64,000 nt of DNA, from contig NC_016473.1 in the NCBI RefSeq assembly GCF_000226095.1, forward strand, positions 2,356,001 to 2,420,000, in the 5' to 3' direction. A model generated the notes under the pieces. It was not told the origin of the DNA and did no database searches. It saw nothing but the letters and a program-made list of their open reading frames with translations. Source of the stretch: Thermothelomyces thermophilus ATCC 42464 (taxonomy: Eukaryota > Ascomycota > Sordariomycetes > Sordariales > Chaetomiaceae). Numbering within the stretch: position 1 is the stretch's first letter; every line of letters starts with the position of its first letter. The position numbers and the translations under genes are program-made. Below, in pieces: positions 1-11,140 of this stretch.

Positions 1-504
1 TGGAAAGCCCACCAGGCAGTGGCTGTGTTCCGGTTGTTGAACATTCCATGTGAACCACACGGTATCAAATTCTCGGAGCCTGGCAAATCCGAGGCGCATC
101 TCATGGAGTATGTCGAGAATTACTTCGAATTGGGGGTTCAGGATCCCACGCAGCGTGTTCACAGAACAAACCTACCGCCGATCTACTTTCAACACCTTGG
201 TAAGCCCGCTTGGCTTTCCGAGCTCCTCTCTTCTTCTCCCCAACTCCCGACTCAATGGGCTGACGGATGTACCGGAGTAGGCCATTCCCTTACCATCATC
301 GGCTTTGAGAAGCTCAAGAATGGCACTAAGCAGCTCCTCGTCTTCGATCCGTCGTTCCATGACTCGTCATACATCGTACGTCTTATAGGCCAGACCAGTT
401 TCAAGCATCCCGCCCCTGATCTGGCGCTCAGGGCGTACCGGCGGGGAAACGACTATTTGAAGAGGTACAGATCTTTTGAGTTGGTGAAGCTGGTGCCACC
501 GTAG
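1..504 (+). CDS. UFM1-specific-protease-like peptidase (family C78), 3' part
   Basis: This is the C-terminal part of a cysteine peptidase of the C78 family (ZUP1/UFSP, fungal Mug105-like), which removes ubiquitin or ubiquitin-like modifiers; the substrate of the fungal protein is inferred only. The start and the catalytic Cys lie upstream of the window. Reading frame 1 is open from base 1. A GT-AG intron at 200-280 (81 nt, a multiple of three and stop-free) splits the gene. Removing it joins PPIYFQHLG to HSLTIIGFE, restoring the family block with the catalytic His (GHS) and, further on, the Asp in LLVFDP. Without splicing, a 27-residue insert would break this block. The C-terminus ends in an ordinary stop at 502-504. 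Family assignment is good; finer naming is uncertain because only about 140 residues are visible. Confidence 0.78.
   Translation, partial: WKAHQAVAVFRLLNIPCEPHGIKFSEPGKSEAHLMEYVENYFELGVQDPTQRVHRTNLPPIYFQHLGKPAWLSELLSSSPQLPTQWADGCTGVGHSLTIIGFEKLKNGTKQLLVFDPSFHDSSYIVRLIGQTSFKHPAPDLALRAYRRGNDYLKRYRSFELVKLVPP
200..280 (+). other. Intron in C78 peptidase gene (81 nt, stop-free)
   Basis: The donor is GTAAGC at 200, a CTGAC branch-like site lies near 260, and the acceptor is TAG at 278-280. The length is a multiple of three with no in-frame stop, so naive gene calls will keep it as coding. Confidence 0.75.
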
Positions 505-740
505 ATCCATCTGTGCTTCGGATTACCAACAGTTTGCGGACATCAACATAGAGTGTTGCAATAAGGGCCGATGGAGGGTTAATAGGCCGAGATGCTGGAG
601 CAGAGCGGTATGGCGTGGTGTGGACTAGCCATGGCAGGCGTTGGTAGAAGATACCGGCATAACGGGGGACCGGGTCTTGCCAACTATGAGACGCTGCAAG
701 TCGGTTCAGGATCTTCCAGCTACCACAATATTGATGCAAG

Positions 741-1646
741 TTACGGCGCCAGTTCCTTTGCGAACCAATCTTTTAGCTTTGCCAAGGCCCGGTAGCGGTG
801 CGAGATCTTGTTCTTTTCCGCCTTGTCCATCTCAGCATACCTTGTTTTACGGTCAGTGACTGAGCCACGGGAACAAGCCGCGGAGATTGGAGACTTACGT
901 TTTCCCTTCGTACTCGAAAATGGCATCCCAGCCTGATAGTGAAATGTCATGTCAGCGGTAGGCGCCCCCGAGGTAAGGTGACTGACTCCAGGAACATACC
1001 AAAATCCGGCGACCCCCTTGCCGGTACAATCTTGCCCTCGGTAATCCCCTGAAACAGGATCGGCTCATGGCCGGGACCCGCTGAGTAGGCAAAGGTGCAG
1101 ACGGCCTTGGCCGACTTGTCTTCGTACGCGGCCAGCAGGTTGTTGAGACCAGCGTGACCGATGGATGCCATGAACCATTTTCTAAGGATCAAACCATTAT
1201 TATTAGCCTTTGTGCCCGGGAAGAAGAAAAAAAAAAAAAGGGAGGGGTGGAAGGGGAGTAAGAATGGGAGAGACACAAATGTGACGTACATATACGGCCC
1301 CGGAAGTCCATTCAGGGCGTTGAAGCAGAGGCAGGTGTCTTCAACCAGGACGGGGCCCTTGATCTGCAGTTTATCACAAGGTTTCTGATTAGCAGCCCTC
1401 CCACCTCATTCATCTTCGAACGTTGGCTGGTTCGGGTGGCCAGGAGGTAACACGGCTTACCAGCTCGGCCGCTCGCCTGCACTTGTCCAGCGTCACCTCT
1501 TCCAGGGTGCCCTGGATCTCGACCAGATCGAGCGTCTGGCTCTCGACTTGGATCGCCGGCTCCAGGATCGCCTTCACCTCGCGCAGCTTGTTGGCATTGC
1601 CTGTTATGAAGTTGACAATGTGTTTCGCGGCTGTGGGGGTCGTCAT
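741..1646 (-). CDS. HAM1: Inosine triphosphate pyrophosphatase (HAM1/ITPA)
   Basis: ITPase hydrolyses ITP, dITP and XTP to the monophosphates and so cleans the cytosolic nucleotide pool. I assemble five exons on the minus strand: 1646-1461, 1363-1290, 1181-1000, 932-899 and 840-741. They give 191 residues, the usual size. Signatures in order are [12 protein letters not shown] near the N-terminus (the HAM1 substrate loop), [30 protein letters not shown], the [14 protein letters not shown] block, [11 protein letters not shown], and [13 protein letters not shown] near the end. Every junction keeps phase and has GT-AG ends (donors GTAAGC, GTACGT, GTATGT, GTAAGT). Exon 4 is only 34 nt. The start is the first ATG of the conserved frame. 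The neighbour FAP7 lies on the same strand upstream, without sign of cotranscription. Confidence 0.95.
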
Positions 1647-2002
1647 TTTGCCGACTTCTCTCTTTTTTTTTTTTACTGGTTTTTTTTCTCTCGACTTAAG
1701 GAACGTGTTGACTGGTTGTTGGGAGATTGATTTACAGAAGGGGATAAATCCTCTTGTATGTAGTGGGGTTAGCTGTTAGAGGGCGCTGCGGCGCCCTGCC
1801 TGTGACAGTTTGCTGCGGCAGGGGCAGGCCCGCCTACCACTGTAGCAGGTACTACCCGTACTATACTGTGTATACAGTATACTCATTTCGTCTCTTCAGT
1901 TGCTGTATATTTACTTCAACCCTTAAGATAGACCATGGAACCAGGAAGTTTTTTTTGTCTTTTTTTGATTTTATAATATTAACCCCCATGAGGTCTTGGT
2001 TT
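1647..2002. other. Intergenic, HAM1 5' side / FAP7 3' side
   Basis: There is no supportable gene here. It holds T-rich runs just upstream of the HAM1 start (1663-1688) and a small palindromic stretch with TATACTGTGTATACAGTATA at 1862-1881. It presumably carries the HAM1 promoter. Confidence 0.5.
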
Positions 2003-2854
2003 TCATGAGGCATTGTCCTTTTTCCATTGCTCCAACCACTGCTCAATTCTCTCGACATTGCTCTCCATCTCATCAGCGGTTATGCTCTGCAGCTCGACCA
2101 CAATTTCCTCATCATACGACTCCTTGGCTTCCTGAAGCAAAACCTCCATGATCTCCGAGTCGATATTCTCTTGGAGTTTCACCTCGGGGTATTTCCTGTA
2201 CAGCAAAGAGAAATAGAAATCACAACAATCGTCAACCGCTGTTCAGGTCCCGGGCAGGTGGGGAAGGGGCGGTTAGGGAACTGCGGCGGCCTGACTCACC
2301 TCGCTGTCAACCTATCATACAGCGTCGCCGTATCCACTCGCAGCACCACGACCAGGTCGATCCAGCTCTTGGGGAACAAGTCGCACGCGTGCCAGTCTAT
2401 TATGCACCCGCCCTGCTTGACCTCCTCTTCGATAGCGTCGAGCAGCTATTCAATTCCTCGTTTAGTACATACGTATACATCTAACGGAAAACTTGGAGTG
2501 AAGCATGATCAAGTCGAAGTTGAGGAATGGCAATGAGATGAGATTGTGCTGAAGAGTATCAAGCAGGGAAACAAAACAAAAAAAAAAAATCAAAAGAAAT
2601 GAGAAGTATGACCAAGAGTCTGAAAAGCGTGGGCGAGCGAGCAAAAAGGAGTCTGGCTCAAAACTCACCTTGTCCTCATCCACAATCCAGCTCTGATACT
2701 CGTCGTCCCAACCTTCGTGGCACTCGCGGTCCTTGACCACATCGTTGATAGAGATGTGCTTGAGCCCCGTGCGCTCGGCAAGTAGCTCGCTGTGGCTTGT
2801 CTTGCCGGTGCCGGGCGTGCCCGTGATGATGATGTTGGGGAGGGTGCGCGACAT
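2003..2854 (-). CDS. FAP7: Adenylate kinase isoenzyme 6 / ribosome factor Fap7
   Basis: Fap7 (hCINAP/AK6) is a P-loop adenylate kinase and ATPase that helps late 40S subunit maturation (20S pre-rRNA cleavage). Exons on the minus strand are 2854-2669, 2445-2300 and 2195-2003, giving 174 residues, like human AK6 (172). The Walker A motif GTPGTGKT sits at residues 12-19. It is followed by INDVVKD, the DEYQSWIVDEDK block, GGCIIDWHACDLFP (NMP-binding and core region) and VVVLRVDTATLYDRLTARKYP. The C-terminal part (EAKESYDEEIVVELQS) matches the family. Donors are GTGAGT and GTGAGT and acceptors are TAG and CAG. Intron 1 is long (223 nt) for this window. ATG 2854 is the first in-frame ATG before the Walker motif. 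Confidence 0.95.
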
Positions 2855-3988
2855 GTTTCTTCCTCTTCCTCTTGGGCTTCGTTCCGTTTTTGCACCTCCG
2901 GGTGGTTTCAAGATACGTCTTCTTTCTCCTACGTTTCCGCTTTTGTTTTGTTCAGACTGGGGAACCGTGTTAGTCGTGAGACAAGGGTGTATGTAGTGAG
3001 CGGGGTGTAAGTGAGGTCGTTCAGTTTATGTCGCCCAAAAAAAATATTTTTCTGCTGCTTGTTACATTGAGGGAAGGGCGTGCGAGCGATCAAAACCCCC
3101 ACTGTGCTGTTCGAGAATAGTGTTAAAACAACCGCGCAGAGCGGCAACACCCAACGAAGGGAGCGCCAAGGTCTAATTAGTAACTGTCTTTTTCTTACGC
3201 TTTGAAGTCAACTCTAGGAAACAAGACATCAGAGCTTACCAAGCCGTTTATATTTAGAAAAGGGATAGTGAGAAAGCATTCATTTTCCTTTTTCCTACTA
3301 GGTCATAGAACAACTTCTGTCGCATCGCTCACAGCGCTACTGTGAACAATACATACAGCCTCACGTGCGTCAGGATAGAAACGACAAGCAGCAGCAATAG
3401 GAGCAACATAAGTGATATATTCTGGTATTCACTCCCCACTCCCCCCTTCAGATCCAGCAGGGGCACGTCACATCGTCCCATATATCGGCTCATTGATATC
3501 CCAGAAGAGCGAAGAAAGAACCGCAGGAAACATTCCCCCCCTCCTCTGCCTCATCTGCTCCATCAGCACCACGAACTTGCGCATCACTCGCTTCCGCTAC
3601 TATTGCGCAGCATCCTATAACCTTCCGCCGCAGGATCAGCCGTACCACCACCAACACGGCCATCAGCATTACTCTTGCTCCCGCTTCCGCTCTTCCTACC
3701 ACCACCACCACCACCACCACCGTTGAACCTCCACGGGCTAAGAAGTACCGAAGCAGGTCTCTGCCCTTGGCTTTGCCTCTGTTGACGCATAGCCAAGTAC
3801 ACGGGCAATGACAATGACAAAGGCGCGACGCGCCCGGAAGCATCACCAACGGCCGTAGCAGCAATAGTGCCTAGCAAGAGCGGGCGAGGGCGCGTAGTAG
3901 CCACATCAACAGCACCGGTACCCAGCAGGAAGGAGCGAAGCCGTGTGCCAGCCCCGGCGGCGGCGCTAGCAGCAGCAGACGCCGTCGA
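2855..3988. other. Intergenic, FAP7 5' side / myosin 3' side
   Basis: No independent gene is supported. A CCA-trinucleotide run lies at about 3699-3722. On the minus strand the frame of the myosin gene stays open for about 135 codons past its stop (3988-3584, low-complexity Ala, Gly and Arg); see findings. The rest is presumed FAP7 promoter and myosin 3' UTR. Confidence 0.45.
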
Positions 3989-6900
3989 CTAAGCGGCGCC
4001 CGCCACAAGACTAGTCGGCCGGCTGCCCTGGTGCTCCACCTCGGGCACATCACCGCCGCTCTGGAGGCCTTCATCGTCATATACCTCGTCGTCCTCGACA
4101 CCCGGCTGAGAACCATATTCGAGCTTCTCTTGCTGGGCGAGGGCCTGTTGGGAGACAATCTCGGCAAGGCGCTTGAGGCGCGGGGTTTGCAGCCCTGTGT
4201 TCCACGTCGGTCAGCGTACACTCTGGAGAGGAAGATTGGAGAGGTAGAGTGAAGTAATGTTGAGGATGGAAGTGCACATACAAGATGGGGTATATGTCTC
4301 CAGAGCCGTGATGACTCTAGGCTCGGCAATCTCGTACGGTCCGCTATCGTCCATATCGACGGCAGGAAGGAGGAGAACATCGCTCTTCTCGGTGACGCGC
4401 GAGGCAACCGCCTTCATGATCTCGCCGTTGATGGGCTGCTCGTAGTCGGCAACGAGATACTGATTAAGGAGCTTCTGGATCTGGTTGGGAGAGAGCCTGT
4501 GTTTTACAGTCAGACAATGTTGGCAGACGGGAGGACACGTGCGCCCATGATACTTACATCCAGCAGATATCCTGGATAATCTCAATATCGTTCAGGGTGG
4601 CCTTCTTGAGCTGAAGGAGTTTGGTTGCTTGCTAAATTTTAAAAATGACCGAGTCAGCGATGCTCGTCGAGAAAAAAGATACATGTATTCTCAACTCACC
4701 ATCAAGTGCTCGAGCTGGAGAGTGCCCTCGGGCATCTCGTGGCTCTTGCACCACTCCTCGATACGCGTGATGTTGTAGTTGATCTGCAGGCCACGCTTCC
4801 AGGACAGGAAGTTGCGGCGCATGAGCAGGTCGTTGAAAGCCGTGACGCCAACGAGTTTGAGCAGCTCCGTGATTGTCTGCATGATGATGCTTTGCTCGAG
4901 GTAATACCCCTTCATGGCGCGGTAGACGCTGTTGAGAAGCGACAGCAGGTTGTCCATGCTGTACGCCGGCTGGTTGCTGCCCTGCAAGAGTTTGCCCAGG
5001 AACCGGTTGTTCTCGTTCGTAACGAAGCCCGGCAGCGACTGCGACTCGATGATGGCAGGGATGATCATCTTGTTGAGCTTCCGCTTGAGCACCTTCATCC
5101 ACGTGTGGTAGATGTTGAACTCAAGGCTCTCCAGATCGTGCTTGACGATTTCGAGCAGACGGTCATACTCGTAGTTGTCCGTCTTCTGTGCTTCGTACCA
5201 GTCCTCAGCAAGGAAGACGAAGGAGAGCATCTCGTGCACGTTGGAGAGCCAGAATGCGCCATGGTTGATGGCGTCGTCGCCATCGTGTTGCATGACCTCC
5301 TGCTGGATAGACTGCATGACGTTTGCCAGGAAGCGCTCCGACTCCTTGACGAAACCATTGTTCCACATCTCCGAGGTGACCAAGTTGATGAGGTACGACG
5401 GGAACAGGACCTCCTTGTCCGAAGGCGGAGGATTGCTCGAAGGCGATGGGAGCTTGAGATTCCGGATGAGCCCCAGAGTAACTTCCTCGTTGAGACCCTC
5501 CTCGTCGGCAAGCAGAGACTCGAGCTCCAACTCGATGCTGTCGACGCCCGGAATGTACGTCGAGCCTGACAACGTGGTCTGGCGGTGCATGCCGGGGACT
5601 GCCATGGAGACGGGGCGCGGGCTGTAGGCCATGCTGTACCTATCCAGTTCACGGACCTCGGCACCCGCGCTCCGCCGCTTGGGCTTCTTAGCTGACACCA
5701 AGTTGATGAGGCCCGACGGGGCGGTCGCGGCGGGCCCGTGGCCATTCGCAAGGTCGCCATTGACAGGAGCACCGCGCCGGGCCAGCTCGAGCGCCTCCTG
5801 AAGCTCGGCCAGCTGCTGCCGGAGCGAGTTCTTCTCGGCCTCTTGGCGCTGGCTCTCCTGGCGCGCAGCCTCGAGTTCTGAGCTCGTAGCACGCAGAGAC
5901 TCCCGCAACTGCCGCTCCTCTTCCTGCATCCTCTTGACGTTGGCCACCGACTCCTCGAAGCTTGCCTGGAGCTTCTTCATCTCGGCCTCCATCGCCTCGA
6001 GGCGGGCTGCTGCGATGCCGGCCTGGTTGGCCTCGGTCTGCAGCTCCTTGGCCCGCGCCTCGAGCGCGTTGTGCCGATTTCTCCAGATGGCGACCTGGCC
6101 CTCGTAGTTCTCGACCTGCGTCTTGAGCTCCTTGTTCTGCGCCTTCATAGTGCCCAGGGACTGTGTGAGCTCCACCACCTTGTTCTCCAGCTTGTACGAG
6201 ATCTGCTTGAGGTCGCGAGCCTCGGCGCGGATGACCTTGTACGCCTTGCGGGCACTCCTGCCGCGCCACAAGCTCTGCACAATGATGACCTTCCTGCGGT
6301 AGTCCCTCCAAGACCGCAGCTGCCTCCTCGACCGCCAGTTCCGTTGGATAATGCGGGCAGCGTTGCCCATCCGGGTCTCCATGATCTCCTTCCGCCGAAG
6401 GTAACCCCTGAAGGCGGCCTGGGCAAGGATCACGTCGTTCCTGATCTTGAGGAACTGCTTCCTCTGCTTCTGTCCGCGCCAGACTCGTTGGATTGTTGTC
6501 GCGGCCTTGATCGTCCTCATCTCCTGGGCCACTTGACGAGCCTTGTAAGCTCTTGTTGTGGACTGGAACGCAATGATGGAAGCCCGGGCCTCCAGATATT
6601 TCTTGCGGTAGTACTTGGCCTTCAAGTTCTTTTGAATCATGATAGCGCAGTCATTCAGCCGGTTGGTCCGCAGATTCTCCAGATACGCTAGCATGCCGGC
6701 TCGGAAGAAGATCTTTGTCAGACCCAGCTGGTATTTGTCCATGCCCTTGCCCTTGTTGGCGCCGAAGGCCCTGGTCAAGATCGCGTTTGCCATCTCCCGG
6801 ATCTCGGACGTCCACTCCGATGATGGTACCAGCATGTAGTAACGTAGAGCAAACTCCTCGTAGGTCCATCTCGTCGGATAGCCTGCGCAACTGATGCGAA

Positions 6901-9228
6901 CTGTCTCCAGGACACCGCAGGCACGGAGCTGACTCAGCACCATGGGGCCCTCGAACTTCCATGCCTCCTTGGCCTCGTTGGGCTTGATACACCGAATATA
7001 ATGTACATCGGTGCTGCTGATGGTGTTCATGAGCTCAATCAGCGACGACTTGAAGATGCCACCGAGCGTCGGCTTGCGGTTAACAGCGACGCCGATCCTC
7101 CTGCCTGCCGCCGGCTTCACGGCGTTAGAGCTTGACGAGGCGGCATCCTTTTCCCGCACCGCCAAGGCCGCGTCGAGAACGGAGCAAAGGAATTTGTTGG
7201 TCGAGGCGCGGAGCACAGCCATGTGCTCGTCCGGCACCGTGTCACGGTTCTTCTCGATGAAACCCTCCGACTCGTACGTTACGTCGACCGCATAATGGCG
7301 GACCGTGAATGAAGACTTGCCGAACCTTGGTTTCTTGTAGAACTTGTGCTTGTCGCTGCCGAAATTATGATGCAGCTTGGTCACGAACTGCTCGTCAGAG
7401 CCCATGGGTAACCTGGATTCTTCATCGAGCAGCGAGAGGATACCGAGTTTGCCCTCAATCAGATCGATACACGGCTGGTTGTCGGCAAAGTCGATGAAAG
7501 TCCAATCGATCTGTTCCTTCAGGTACTCATCCTGCTCGAGCTTGAAGACGTGCTGGTTGAACTCTTGCTGCAGCTTTTCGTTGGCGTAGTTGATGCAGAA
7601 CTGCTCAAAGGAGTTCTTGGCGAAGTGCTCAAAGCCGTAGATATCGAGCACGCCGATGAAGGAGTTGGCCCTGTTGAGGACGTCCTCTGGCGCCAGGCTA
7701 CGGTTGATGATCTCCACCAGCCAGTCAAAGAGGCTGGAATAGATGAACTTGGCGACCGAATCCCTCACCACGATAGCCTGCGCTTGGGTGAGGTTGGACG
7801 TGATCTTTTCTCCGCGCGTGATGAGTTGCTTCTTAACAATCCACTTCGCGAATTCAGCAGCGTCGATGCCGAGGATGTCACAGGCCTTCACCAGAGACGG
7901 CTCAGACGGTGAAAGCACGCTGTCGTTCCGCGTTGCGCCAATCTTGATGTTTCCGAGATGCAGCAAGCCGGCAAGCAGCTTGAAGATCTCGGCTTGATCC
8001 GCATCGCTCACGCCAATCATCTTGAGAGACTGCTTGGTCGCCAGAAACTCGGCCTTGTCATCCACGCCGTCGATGGTCGGCGTGTCGCCCTGGTTCAGGT
8101 AGTCGAACTGCTCGACCGGTAGCAGGCCCAGCTCCTGGCGCTCCTTGTCCGACACGCCCGCCACGAGCTGGTAGAAGATATGGTAGTTCCTCTCCTTAAG
8201 CGGTTGAAACACCAATCTTGACCGCTCCAACAGGTAGGTCCTGATCTTGGCACCAATGATGTTGGTTTCCTTGTCAAACATGATCTCGATGTACTTTCCA
8301 AAGCGCGACGAGTTGTCGTTCCTGGTCGTCTTTGCGTTTCCAAAGGCTTCCATGATGGGATTGGTCGCGAGGATCGCCTCCTCCGTCTTGCTCATGGCCT
8401 CGGGACCCTTCTTCGCCCTCGATCCCGGGCTGTCGGGCGACTCTCTTGTCGCAAAGTATCTCATAATGTACTTCGCGCTGACGGTCTTGCCGGCACCAGA
8501 CTCACCCGAGACAACAACGGTCTGGTTCTTGCCGTCTCGGATCATGTCCCTGCAGAACGGTCAGCAAAAGCCCCGAGATTTCCTTCTTAACAGCCCCGCG
8601 GCCTGCACAAATCCATACATGAAGGCCTCCTCCGCAATGGCAAAGAGATGGGGAGCTTGTGTGGCCCTCTGTTTCCCGGCGTATACCTGGACCATGCCCG
8701 GAACGTAGAGGGAGTCGACCCGAGCGAAGGGGTTCGTCGCTATTAACACGATACCCGAATATGTGTAGATCTCCTTCTGGAGGTATCGAAGACGAATGGC
8801 CTGCAGGACTGATGGCCGCGAGGGTTGTCAGTTAACAATCTGAAAACCCAGGCAGGGAGGAGCCCAGCTTACCGGCAGGCTCGTTGAGATGCGAGAGGTT
8901 TGTCAGGTCATCGCTGGCTTCGAGCATGGTCGGGTTCATTAGTGGTGGTAGCGACGGGTGGTTCCCGGACTGGAGTGCCTCGAGCGAGACCTCGACTGTT
9001 CTGATCTAGAGCAGTATAAACCATGTCAACAACGATCACGGAGCGGTTGGGGAACAGCTGGCAGCGCCCCAGCGCAAATCAAAGAGTACGTACCTCGCCA
9101 TTTTCCAGTTGGAACTCGAGCGTGACTTTCGACCCATCTACCGTCTTCTTGATGACCTCGGACGCAACCCAGCCCTCGGTTGGGTCGGGCTGCCACGCTC
9201 TCGTGCCGACATCATAGCTCTCCGACAT
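3989..9228 (-). CDS. MYO2: Class V myosin heavy chain
   Basis: This actin-based motor carries vesicles and organelles to hyphal tips (MYO2 of yeast, myoE of Aspergillus). Seven exons on the minus strand (9228-9094, 9005-8873, 8808-8619, 8549-4700, 4631-4558, 4496-4282, 4194-3989) give 1600 residues, the normal size. The N-terminal SH3-like piece starts MSESYDVGTRAWQP. The P-loop GESGAGKT is at residues 168-175, with switch regions and actin-binding loops through about residue 780. Six IQ motifs follow (about 790-940, seen as repeated IQxxxRGxxxR patterns), then a coiled coil (about 940-1075) and the globular DIL cargo-binding tail (about 1200-1560). The acceptor for exon 3 is the upstream CATCAG at 8809-8811, because it restores LNEPAVLQAIRLRY. 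Frame upstream of ATG 9228 is open but has no earlier ATG. Most coding lies in one 3.85-kb exon. Confidence 0.96.
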
Positions 9229-11140
9229 TGGACACGGTGTTCGGGAGGAGAGCGCGGTGGAAGTGGAGCTGCAGGGAGGTGGAGGTGGATTTGAGTTCGC
9301 GGTGCTCACGGCTTCGAGAGCCAGCTATCGTCGCAGCCGGCCAGTAGGGAGTCGGCAGTCGTGATCAGAGATGCCCGAGCTGCTCGCAATCAGTCGGACA
9401 GCGGTGCAGCGGTGCAGCGGTGCAGCTGAGAGGGTGCAGGGAGTGGGTTTCGATGTTGGATGCGCTGCTTGGGGAAGGCATTCATGAAAGAATACGGTAC
9501 AGAGTAACAGCGTAAGTTTCAAGGGTCGGGGAACTCCGCTTCTCTGCCACAAGCTGAGAGATGGCGTCTCTCCAACACCTGGTTCACTCCAAGAACGTGC
9601 GTGGTCAGGAGATGGAAGGCGTGCGAACTGTGCGCTATCCGAGAAACGGCGGCGCAAAAGTATCGGGGAGGTTGTTGCTCGAGTTCAGGGGGTTGAGAAA
9701 AAGATGCATGGGTGCGCCGTGACTTGATAGGAGAAGCAGGTCGTAACAGTCCGTAAAGCGGGTACACAGCATGGTTTCTGGGGTTGGGTTTCGCGCACTG
9801 ACCAAGTTCAACCCATGTGTAGTATCCATACTAGGTACGGACGCAGTAGCATGGCAATGCGATGCAATGGCTGTTGGGCGAAGCTACGGATAGAAAGCGG
9901 TTTTGTCGAAACATGTACGCGGTCCCTTACAACCCAACTGAGCAGGCGGTGGCTTCTTCAGACGTATCCCTAGATCGCGTCGTATTTACGACGTGAAAAA
10001 GTCACTCTCACACCGAATCTTTTGCTTGTACGCACCTACACTACCTACATACATATAGGAATCCGTACTCCGTACTCGATCCTTCCATCAGCCGGCACAG
10101 TACGGATTACAATGCCTCGAAGGACCCCCAGATTTGCTTCGTTGTTCATGCGGTCCTGGTGTGTGCAATGTCCCCTGCAGTGCTCAACGCGAGGCGCAAT
10201 TTTGCACACTAGCCGAACAAAACGAGCAGAAGAACGATCTCATGATTCGTTATTATATATGTGCTGGATTACATCTGTACCTCACTCCTTGAGCCTGTCT
10301 GTCGTGCATGAGAAGGACGTCCAACCATCGCGAACACGCAACGGGAAACAGACACATCGAGAGCGGGGGTCACCCCAAGCAGGGGTTTCGGAGTGGATCT
10401 GCCCTCCACTCAGGCCCCCCAAAACATGCGGAATGCCTCTCACCGCCCGCCGCCACTTCCTCCCCACCACTGTGCGCGGTAAAAGGTCGCCTTTGCTCGA
10501 CTCGTCGCCCTTCAGCCAGTTCCCCTGGACGCTTATTATAGAGAACCTTGAGGGAGGTGCAACATTGGGGGTTCAGGAGAGGAGACTCGGCAATAAGCTA
10601 CTCCGACTCGAGTCACTCGCTGACTTGCATTCCGGTGTTAACACCCTGGCTACATAGCAGAACATCGCTCATGGCTCTCCTGCAGCCACCCCACTCCTTC
10701 TTCCCCTAAGAATCACCAATCACTCAACTGGGAGGGGTGTTCACGTTTGTTTCAGGTGCAGCAGGTCTATTTATTTTCCGGTTAACCACCACCATCACAA
10801 CCGGATTCGAAGCCCGTGACCAGCACGTTGAGTGTACTAATTGCCTGGTTGTTCTATTTTCTTTTGCTTTTTCTTTGCTCCCTTTTTTTTCTCGCCAATG
10901 TCTTGACCTAACCCATCCAGTGAGCCCTAGTATGGTCATCTACCTATGCAGGTCCTGTTCTTTTTCCCTTTGCAGAAGATGAGATGAAGACCAACACCCT
11001 GGCCGAGGCAGACCTAAACTGTAAGTGTTGAAAGATGAGGATGAGCCCACTCCATGTTGAAATCCCCCGTCAACTCCATGTATTTCCAATGGTCCTCGTA
11101 TGATGCATATATCCCAAGCTTCCCTTGTCCCTCTCGCCGT
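9229..11140. other. Intergenic, 1.9 kb
   Basis: This holds the myosin promoter side and the 3' side of the phosphoglycerate dehydrogenase gene. I see GTGCAGCG tandem units at about 9404-9424, the 10-bp-arm hairpin at 10060-10108 and a TACTCCGTA motif. A roughly 180-codon plus-strand frame at 10111-10657 has no family resemblance and includes the repeat, so it is not called. Confidence 0.5.
10060..10108. repeat. Inverted repeat with AATCCGTACT arms
   Basis: AATCCGTACT at 10060-10069 is the exact reverse complement of AGTACGGATT at 10099-10108, separated by 29 nt. The left arm runs into the nonamer TACTCCGTA (10066-10074). The arms share the ATCCGTAC core with the 15-mers at 15711, 27470 and 46331, so this is a related intergenic element. 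Confidence 0.7.

Noticed and set aside
3584-3904. Separate small minus-strand gene after myosin
   Set aside because: No ATG start; it is only the frame continuing past the myosin stop.
10022-10657. Plus-strand open frame of about 180-210 codons
   Set aside because: Begins at a non-ATG codon (first ATG 10111), crosses the AATCCGTACT hairpin, no family resemblance or gene-like codon bias.
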